Below, piece by piece: positions 57,420-64,000 of a DNA stretch of 64,000 bases. The translations under genes were made by a program, and so were the position numbers. Numbering within the stretch: position 1 is the stretch's first letter; the number at the start of each line of letters is the position of its first letter. The notes beneath the pieces are model-generated. The model was not told the DNA's origin, did not search any database, and saw nothing but the letters and a program-made list of their open reading frames with translations. Origin of the DNA: Hansfordia pulvinata (Eukaryota; Ascomycota; Sordariomycetes; Xylariales); the NCBI GenBank assembly GCA_006538405.1, contig BJKQ01000012.1, positions 159,001 through 223,000 on the forward strand, written 5' to 3'.

Positions 57420-60400
57420 TCAATCGCCCCATGACAGGTTCGCGTATCTCTCCTGGAGCTGTCTTTCCAGCTCTCCTCCGTCTTGCAGATAATGTACCAG
57501 AGTGAAAGCATGCCCAATCCATTTCTGCGCCATCTCGTCTTCGTGGCCACTGTATAGGTCGATGGCGTGGTTGTACGTGGTTGTCACGAACCACTCGAGC
57601 TCCAGATCAGGGATTGACGTTTCTCGCTGCTGTCCAGGTCAGTCATGCGTGAACGGCAGCTTCATTCAAGCACCTTACCCCATTCTGGCCCTGGATTATT
57701 GCAGTAATCTCCTCCATCACTTTGAGAGACCGTTCTCCTTCAGATGTCAATGTTGACTGCAGCAAGCACCTCATATATTTCGCCAGCTTGTCGGCATCGA
57801 AATTGTCGAGCTTCCAGATGGCATTGATCGTTTTGCGCAAGGTGCCGTCAAGAGCTGCTGCGTCGAGTCAATCATGAGCAGCCTTTGGTTATAGAGATCC
57901 AGTCGTACCTTGGCCGCGACCGGGCTTTGCACAAAGAATGCAGTCGGCCATGGCTTGAAACGCCCAGAGCTCGCCGCACTGTTCAGCTTTGAGCACAATG
58001 CTGTCCAGCTCGTCCCGGCATTGGAGAGCCATGGCCCCTTCAAACTCAAACACGAGCAGCATCAAGAGCTTGCTCTTGATGTCTTCCATGAGATGGGCGT
58101 CCAGACAACTTTGTTGCTTCTCCCATGCTTCGTCGAAGCTCTTCACATGGCTGCGCATATCCGCGTAATGCTGCAGTTGTGTCTCGACATTATCCTCAGA
58201 CCTGGCCAGCGAGACAAGGATCGTGGCGACGATGAAATGGCAGAAAATAGCGCGGAGGTCAAGGTCGCCCTTTGCTTCGACCCCAACGTCATCCGGATAC
58301 ATCTTGATGATTGAGAGGCAACAGCGGAACAGTCTCACAACCAGTAGGGGATCCCAGGTCTGTATGTTCTTCAACGCGGTGTTGTACGCATTCTTGCAGA
58401 ACCAGTTCAGCTCGCCCGTGGTGAAAAGCGCCTTGCCCTCTTCATCTTTCGGGTCGTCTTGGATGCATGTCACTACTGCTTCGCATCAGCTCTGGTCCCA
58501 GTCGGTTCTTTGGTAGCGCTCACCGCCCTGGAATATCCCATAGATTTCCTCGTTGAGTGCATGCCGTGTTGCCTCCGGAGTTCCATCTTCTGTGCTAAGT
58601 TGATGACCCAGACGAATGGTGCTTCGCAGCAGAGCGGGGAGGTGTACAGTTTTGGACTTCACGTCTGGGTACCTTTGGACTAGTATCTGCAGCCCTTTGA
58701 ATGCGCACAGCTTGTCGTCTGCCCTCTGTGCTTCCATGCAACATGCATAGAGGTACTCGGGCTTATCCGCTGGCATCGCACCGATCTGGTCCAGTGATTT
58801 CCCGGCCATTTCATGGTCACCCTGTAGCAGTGCCAACTTGAATGCCAGGTAGACGGTCATGGGCTCCTGTTTTGTTGAATCGTTCATGAAATAGTACGTC
58901 TCCGTGGCGCTGTCGAGATCGTTTTGTTCCAATAAGCACATGAGCAACTTTCTGGTCGCTGCATTAATATCTTGTCTTGTCATCTTGGGCCAACGTACCT
59001 CGATATTTTGGATATGTTCAGCGGGCCTGACTGTTGCAAAACCGAGTGCAAGGCAGCGCGACACCAAGCTTCTCCCATTTTGAAGTCTGCTTGTGCATAG
59101 CTAGAATCAATCTTCTTCCATAGCAGCTGTCGCAGCGTCAGCCCAGGCCGCTAGCGACGACGCCCGTGTTCCCTACCGCTTGAATCGCGAGCGTTGCATC
59201 CACTGACAAAAGCTTATCGTATTTGTTTTCAACATTTGTGAACAACGTCGCGAGCTTGCCTGTCGCGTCAGGGGTATCTCTGCGATTGGTGGTGAAAAGC
59301 ACTCGCAGCAGCAATGCTTTCTCGACCCACTGCGACCAAGGCGACGCCACGAGTCTGGAGAGCAAGAAATCATCCAGGACCATTGTGGCGATTGACGGAC
59401 TTTTGGTTTCAAGCTGTCGTATGTGGCTCATGATCACATTATAGGATGTGTCGGATAGATCGACGCCTTTAATCATGCGGCGGATGACAGCAGCATAAGC
59501 TTGTCCATCAAATTCTTCCGCAGGCGAATGTAACAGGGCCTCGAGTCGCAAAAGAAGAACCACGAGCTTGTCCCCGACGTCCGACTCCAGGTCGGTAATC
59601 AATTCGTTGGCCTTGTCAAGAGCGTGCGAGTCGCCGATGCCGAAGTATGCGTGAGCAAGTGATTGAACTGTCGCGATACGCAGCTCGATGGCTTCTCTCG
59701 AAAGCTGATTGAGATCCTGGGCATTGAGAACGTGCACTGTTCTCTCCATCCACTTGGCCGCCATCAGAAAGTCCTTCTTCTGCGACAGGCTCTTACCAAT
59801 TTCGTACGTAACGTCTGCAAGCTTCTCGGCAAAGTGGCAGTCAAGAGACGGTAGTGCAGTAGAAGCCTTGTTGTACATGTGCTCGGCCACCTCGACACGG
59901 GATTGTTTCCACGACTGTGGCTCTGTTAGCAAATCTGGGTGATACTGCCGCGGATTCGATTACTACTTTCCAAGGCGGTTCGAAGGATCATGTACTCGGC
60001 ATCAAGTCTACTTGTGAGCCTCTCCTCTTCTGGGCTGAGGTCTTCCATTGCCTCGAGGACTCGGATGGAATCGGCCGCCTTTTCGAGATCCCATTGTGCG
60101 AAATCGAGCTCGTCTATGTCTTGCTAGCTGTGAGACGCGATGCATTGTGGTAGGGACAGGAGGAAGACACACCAATGCATTGGCGACATGCCTTGAAGGC
60201 CACCCCGATAAGGCGAGTGAGGTCGGCGCTGGACTTTGAGTCGTTTCCAAGAGCGAGTGCGAGGACGCAGAACGCCAACGCTCTCCCCAGAGCCAGCAGC
60301 CTGACTCGCTCAGGGGACGATGGTAATTGGCTTTGGCGGCCGACTTGAGTGCAGGTATTCCACAGGATTGTGCCCATAGCATCGAGTTCCAAGTGCCGTT

Positions 60401-60668
60401 GAGGTTGGGGGGCTTTCAAGGAGTACGACATGACTGATTGGATTTCGTTGGCCACGTCATTGGCCAGGCTTTGCACGGCTGGCGGTTCCATTCGACTTGG
60501 AAGTTGTTTTTGGAGAGCCCTACAGAATGCTATGGCGTGGGGGTTAGCAAGACGCGAGACATGCGAGCGTTCGTCCAAAAGCATGTCTTGGATACACTGA
60601 CAGATGATTGATGTTGTCCGTTTGTCCTTGGATAAGACGGCGCCCTTCTCGCCGCGCGACGCCATCAT
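57420..60668 (-). CDS. SPO22: SPO22/ZIP4 meiotic protein, 8 exons
   Basis: Join of complement 60668-60173, 60113-59967, 59922-59177, 59126-58999, 58951-58524, 58475-57909, 57857-57679 and 57629-57420, giving 966 residues, close to other fungal Spo22. All phases match across seven introns of 44-59 nt. Landmarks: DELDFAQWDLEKAADSIRVL (exons 1-2), SRVEVAEHMYNKASTALPSL (exon 3), FKMGEAWCRAALHSVL (exon 4), KLLMCLLEQNDLDSATETYY (exon 5), LNWFCKNAYNTALKNIQTWD (exon 6), and ELEWFVTTTYNHAIDLY (exon 8). These are TPR-like helical repeats of the SPO22/ZIP4/TEX11 family, a scaffold of the ZMM group that promotes class I crossovers on synapsed chromosomes. Expression is expected in meiosis. The start could be either ATG at 60668 or 60665, or an upstream one at 60788. 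Confidence 0.9.
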
Positions 60669-61372
60669 TTTTCGCAGGCCGTGACGGTTGCCGCCCCACG
60701 TCCGCAGTGAGAACAGTGATTGTTTAGGTTGATGAGATGTCTGTGATACAAAGACGAAGCAGCACTTTTCGATGGCCAGATAGAGCACCAGTGAGGGGGT
60801 GATGCGGTGGAGGAAGAGCAGGAATCGCTATCCCTTTGGGTGGGCGTCTCCTTCTCGGTGCTTCCACTGCGGTCTTGTCAGGATGTATACATGCCTACTA
60901 CATTTTGGCCAGGCCAAAGCCTCACAGGCGCTGGTGTGTTCTAGTCGTACTGGGTACCTAGGGCACAGCAGGTCGAGGTTCACCCCATTAAAGGAAGGAC
61001 CAGATGTACGAGTACCTACTTTCTTCGCGAGGCAGGCACGGCGCGAAAGCTCCTCATGATTGCAACGGGTCATGTGACACGGGAAGTGTCGGACATCGCG
61101 AGATGTGTAGTTATTCCGTCTAATCTAGTGCAACTCCTGTCAGAATCCGGTGCTCTTCCACGGCCTTGCGCCTAGGCAGAGACCCCTCTGACCTGCAGTG
61201 ATGAATCCTCCATGGCTCATCATAAAAGATTGACCCGGTAACGATATCTACCATGGGCCTTCAGTAATCGAAAGAATTCGGATGAAGTTTGACACATCCA
61301 ACGAGCCCGATTCGGCACCTGTGACCTAGGTCTGTGATGCGTAGCTGGGTGAAACCTGTCTGCACTCTTTCT
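60669..61372. other. intergenic region between SPO22 and the Zn2Cys6 gene
   Basis: About 700 bases, promoter of SPO22 and 3' flank of the regulator gene. It has a GTACGAGTACCTAC motif at about 61003. No gene. Confidence 0.45.
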
Positions 61373-63661
61373 CTAGTGCTCAGGGTCGTGAGGAAGGAAA
61401 TTGCCCACAATCAAATTAGGTCTGTAGGCTCAGTCAGCAATAGAATCTAACCGGTCTGCAACATGGTGACAACGATCCGACTCACATCTTGTGCTCGTCC
61501 CTGCGGATCATGATCGAAAAACAGCAGTTAACCTTGGGTTGTCTGGACCGATCGTCCGGGCTCTTCAAAGCGCACGCCGTGAGCAGCGTATCATGCGCTG
61601 GGTCGAACGCAATGGTTCCGAACTCTTCCCAATAGCGCACCAGCGACTCTTCTGTCAGTATCTCATGCAGAGATATATGGCCCTGCCGACAGTTTTAGCA
61701 TGGTCTGCAGGCGAATCGAGTGTATGGGTGGCTTGAAACCTACATCGCGCAACCGGTCCACCGGCACGTGGATCAGCTCGGCCATCTCCTTATTGCCGCG
61801 CACAATCTCCCCCGTTCGCCTCCAGCAACACGCTGGCATCGCCATGGCCGCAAACACTCGGTCGTACTCCATCAGCGTCTTCTCAAGCCACATCTCGACC
61901 AGGACGAGCTCAATATCGGTAAGGCCCTGCACCTTCTCCCGGAATTTGGGACGAAAGCGATCGAGTTGGCGGAGTATCTTCTGCTTCGAACTGGCTGAGA
62001 TATGCGAGTCCATGTACTGTCCCAGCCGCGCATATCCCTTAATGTAGTTGAAGGGCCTGAGGAGACCTGCATCATATTTTGCCTTCATGACGCGCTGCAT
62101 GCGCAGCTCGGGCTTGTCGTCGCCCGCCGGATCCGCAGCCTGGAGATAGAAATCTCTTGTTTTGTCGGCTGGCTTGGTACTGGCGGGGCGGGGAATAGAC
62201 GCAGCTTGGCTCAAGTTAGGAGGCGGCATCGATCCCGACTGCGAGATCCCAGGCGCTGAAAGCCCCCCATTGCTGGTTTTGGTCTTGCCTACTAAGTCGA
62301 TTGCATCTGCTTGGTCCTGCTGCCCATTCTTGTAGAGGTTGTTTTGCTCTTCAGCGCCATCCTCCATGAGACTGGTGTTGAGGAACTCGTTCAGGAAGTT
62401 AAATTCGTTGGTGACCTCTGGGGCCATCAAATAGGGGTTGTAATTATGCATGTCGTGGAGCTGGTTTTGTGCGGTCAACCAAGCATCAGACAGGCCAGCG
62501 ACTTGTCGAATGAGTCAGCGAGAAGACGACGAAAGCGGGAAACCCAGACCTACATGGCTGTATATCGTTTGCTGAGGATCCGGTCTGCAGTCGTGTGCCC
62601 ACGGACGGCGTGACGAGCTGGAGTGGGCTTGTCTGATTCAAGCTGTTGCTGGGATATGGCTGTTTGGCTGCCTGCGGCGTGCTGTTGTTCTCATAAGACG
62701 GGGGGCGCATGGCAGAGTCGGAGTGATCTACCGAGTCTCGCGCCTGCAGGTCTGGCTGTTGTGATTCGGGCTCTTCGTGCCCAGTTATCCCATGTGGCGG
62801 CTTGGTCTTCTTTGCCGCCTCCGGGTCTCTAGGCTCATCATGGCAAAGATGGCCAATGTTGCGCTTGACGCACCTCGTGCAGGGACGCTCCTGATTTATA
62901 TGTTGGCAAATCGCCCTTCACATGGCGAGCGAGCAGAGGTATGGCTCGCTGAATAGCTGACCACGGGAGGGGAATCAGGTCACACTCACAAGGTCGCATG
63001 TCATATGCTGAGGTGCCAGAAGCAAGCAAAGTCAGCCATTTGTCAGGGAGAGCATTACGAGATGCCTTGCAGATATTCGCCCGCCAAGCGCCAGTACCAA
63101 ATAGGGGCAGATCAGGCTCAGAACTGCTACCCCCTGGCGCCGCCCTTCTGCGGCGCTGGGGTTGGGTAGCGGGAACCCAAGCCGGGCGTGTGGGTGTGAG
63201 GTAGAAAAGAAGCAAAAACACCGACTCAAGGATGTGGACTTACGGATCGGCGGCAGTACACGCAGGCTGGGGAGGCCAGACGGAATCAGCATGGACATCT
63301 CAGCTCAGAAGGCAGACGGATCGTGTGGACGCTGGGCGGGTGCCAGGCGGATGTAACGACGGGACCGGGAGCCAGGGGAGGGGGATCCGGCAACAGGGAG
63401 ACGGGGGCACAGCATACCATGGTTCACTTTGCGCCTTTTCCTGGGACTTGGCTTGTGAAGAGTGGCCGTAGCTGAGGCGGCGGCCGTGTTGCTGTTGGAA
63501 GCAGCCGTGGCGGCGGCATGGGTGGTGGTGGTGGTGCTTGCCGTGGCGGCAGCATCACGAGCCTTGTTATTTTTGGCCAGCGCCTTGGGGCTGGTGTCCG
63601 CGGACTTTGTGCCATTGTCCATGGCCGCCCCAGCGGAGGCCTTGCCGTCCTTGCCTTGCAT
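61373..63661 (-). CDS. Zn2Cys6 transcription factor of the ERT1/RDS2/GSM1 (acuK/acuM) group, 7 exons
   Basis: Join of complement 63661-63418, 63266-63244, 63007-62990, 62890-62554, 62501-61744, 61682-61486 and 61421-61373, giving 541 residues. The zinc cluster is assembled from four exons: exon 1 ends KRRKVNH, the 23-nt exon gives ACVYCRRS, the 18-nt exon HMTCDL, and exon 4 ERPCTRCVKRNIGHLC. The cysteines are 83, 86, 93, 99, 102 and 111 (C-x2-C-x6-C-x5-C-x2-C-x8-C). Exon 5 has the family core LRPFNYIKGYARLGQYMDS and a PAS-like region (MAMPACCWRRTGEIVRGNKE). The fifth intron has no stop and hides inside an open frame; removing it restores VDRLRDGHISLHEIL. The end NLIVGNFLP is typical. Relatives control gluconeogenesis and non-fermentable carbon use. 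Exact orthologue uncertain; an upstream start is possible. Confidence 0.88.
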
Positions 63662-64000
63662 CGCGAGGGTCGTGTGCGAGGGGCCGCACGCTGCGTTGCC
63701 ACTTGCGACTCGAGACTTGCGACCAGCGCAGCCTTCTTGCTGGCGGTCCAATCCCGCCCAGTCCAGCTCAGCGCGGACAAAACCGTCCGTCCGATTCAGC
63801 GTCCGTCCTACTTCTTCAGTACCCTCGAGTCCAAGGCGATCGCACCGCTCCCATTGGATCGATGTACGGTTCGAGGCACGGTTACGCAACAGGAGTGCAC
63901 CTCTCGCACAGACGGGCAGCACGGGGCGGAGGCAGCCGCGCTTGTCGGGGGGGGCGGGTGGTTAGCGACTGGTCTGCAGTGAGGGCGCGCTCGCGGCGAA
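63662..64000. other. promoter and leader of the Zn2Cys6 gene
   Basis: Frames continue upstream in all three minus-strand phases, but no second conserved block is seen. The window ends here. Confidence 0.4.

Noticed and set aside
1..64000. Secondary-metabolite cluster, CRISPR array, intact transposon or rRNA genes
   Set aside because: No PKS/NRPS/terpene core gene, no direct-repeat/spacer array, no transposase or reverse-transcriptase motif, and no 5S-like sequence noticed on reading.

Overview
The window is nuclear DNA of a filamentous ascomycete, most probably a Sordariomycete. Coding sequence is GC-rich. Introns are short (about 44-236 nt) with GTRNGT donors, CTRAC-like branch sites and AG acceptors. 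The gene set is typical of Pezizomycotina: a fused tryptophan synthase, a GH76 mannanase, an SPX phosphate transporter, a DUF3433 membrane protein, SPO22/ZIP4 and an ERT1/RDS2-type zinc-cluster factor. There are no operons. Genes sit singly on both strands, separated by 0.3-5 kb of non-coding DNA. Exon borders were worked out by hand from splice signals, reading frame and conserved motifs.

Layout, left to right. 1-2.7 kb: an unrecognised ORF (+) and a secreted trypsin-like serine protease (-, 2 exons). 5.1-7.9 kb: low-affinity phosphate transporter of the PHO87/90/91 type (+, 4 exons). 8.7-9.2 kb: a degenerate coding remnant. 9.7-13.5 kb: HOPS subunit VPS39/VAM6 (+). 13.9-14.2 kb: KEOPS subunit GON7 (-). 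14.5-15.2 kb: pseudogene fragments (-). 15.4-16.5 kb: a kinase-fold protein with a signal peptide (-). 16.5-21.4 kb: essentially gene-free. 21.4-22.5 kb: GH76 mannanase (+). 24.3-26.7 kb: tryptophan synthase (+) with CPC1/GCN4 sites upstream. 27.6-28.4 kb: mitochondrial ribosomal protein bL28m (-). 29.3-30.6 kb: conserved coiled-coil protein (+). 31.1-32.8 kb: mitochondrial aspartate aminotransferase (-) with a 3-nt exon. 32.8-37.8 kb: gene-free, with poly-C tracts. 37.8-38.4 kb: secreted six-cysteine effector-like protein (+). 41.4-45.8 kb: DUF3433 membrane protein (+). 46.1-47.1 kb: glutathione S-transferase (-). 48.3-49.8 kb: APP1-type phosphatidate phosphatase (-). 51.9-53.2 kb: secreted GDSL hydrolase (-). 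53.8-53.9 kb: a 52-residue secreted cysteine-rich peptide (-). 54.8-56.0 kb: zinc-type alcohol dehydrogenase-like oxidoreductase (-). 57.4-60.7 kb: SPO22/ZIP4 (-, 8 exons). 61.4-63.7 kb: Zn2Cys6 regulator (-, 7 exons, two of them microexons).

Most genes are unrelated housekeeping functions: amino-acid synthesis, phosphate uptake, vacuolar fusion, tRNA modification, mitochondrial translation, meiosis and gluconeogenic control. Accessory genes for secreted products are scattered between them: the protease, the kinase-like protein, the GDSL hydrolase, the GH76 enzyme and two small cysteine-rich proteins. This fits a host- or substrate-interacting fungus but does not by itself show a cluster.

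Three themes deserve attention. First, very small exons (3, 18 and 23 nt) are needed to rebuild two enzymes or regulators. Second, six GC-rich places in five genes each lack exactly one base relative to the expected frame, which looks like assembly error more than gene decay. Third, two unrelated six-cysteine secreted peptides occur, one possibly released by Kex2 cleavage.
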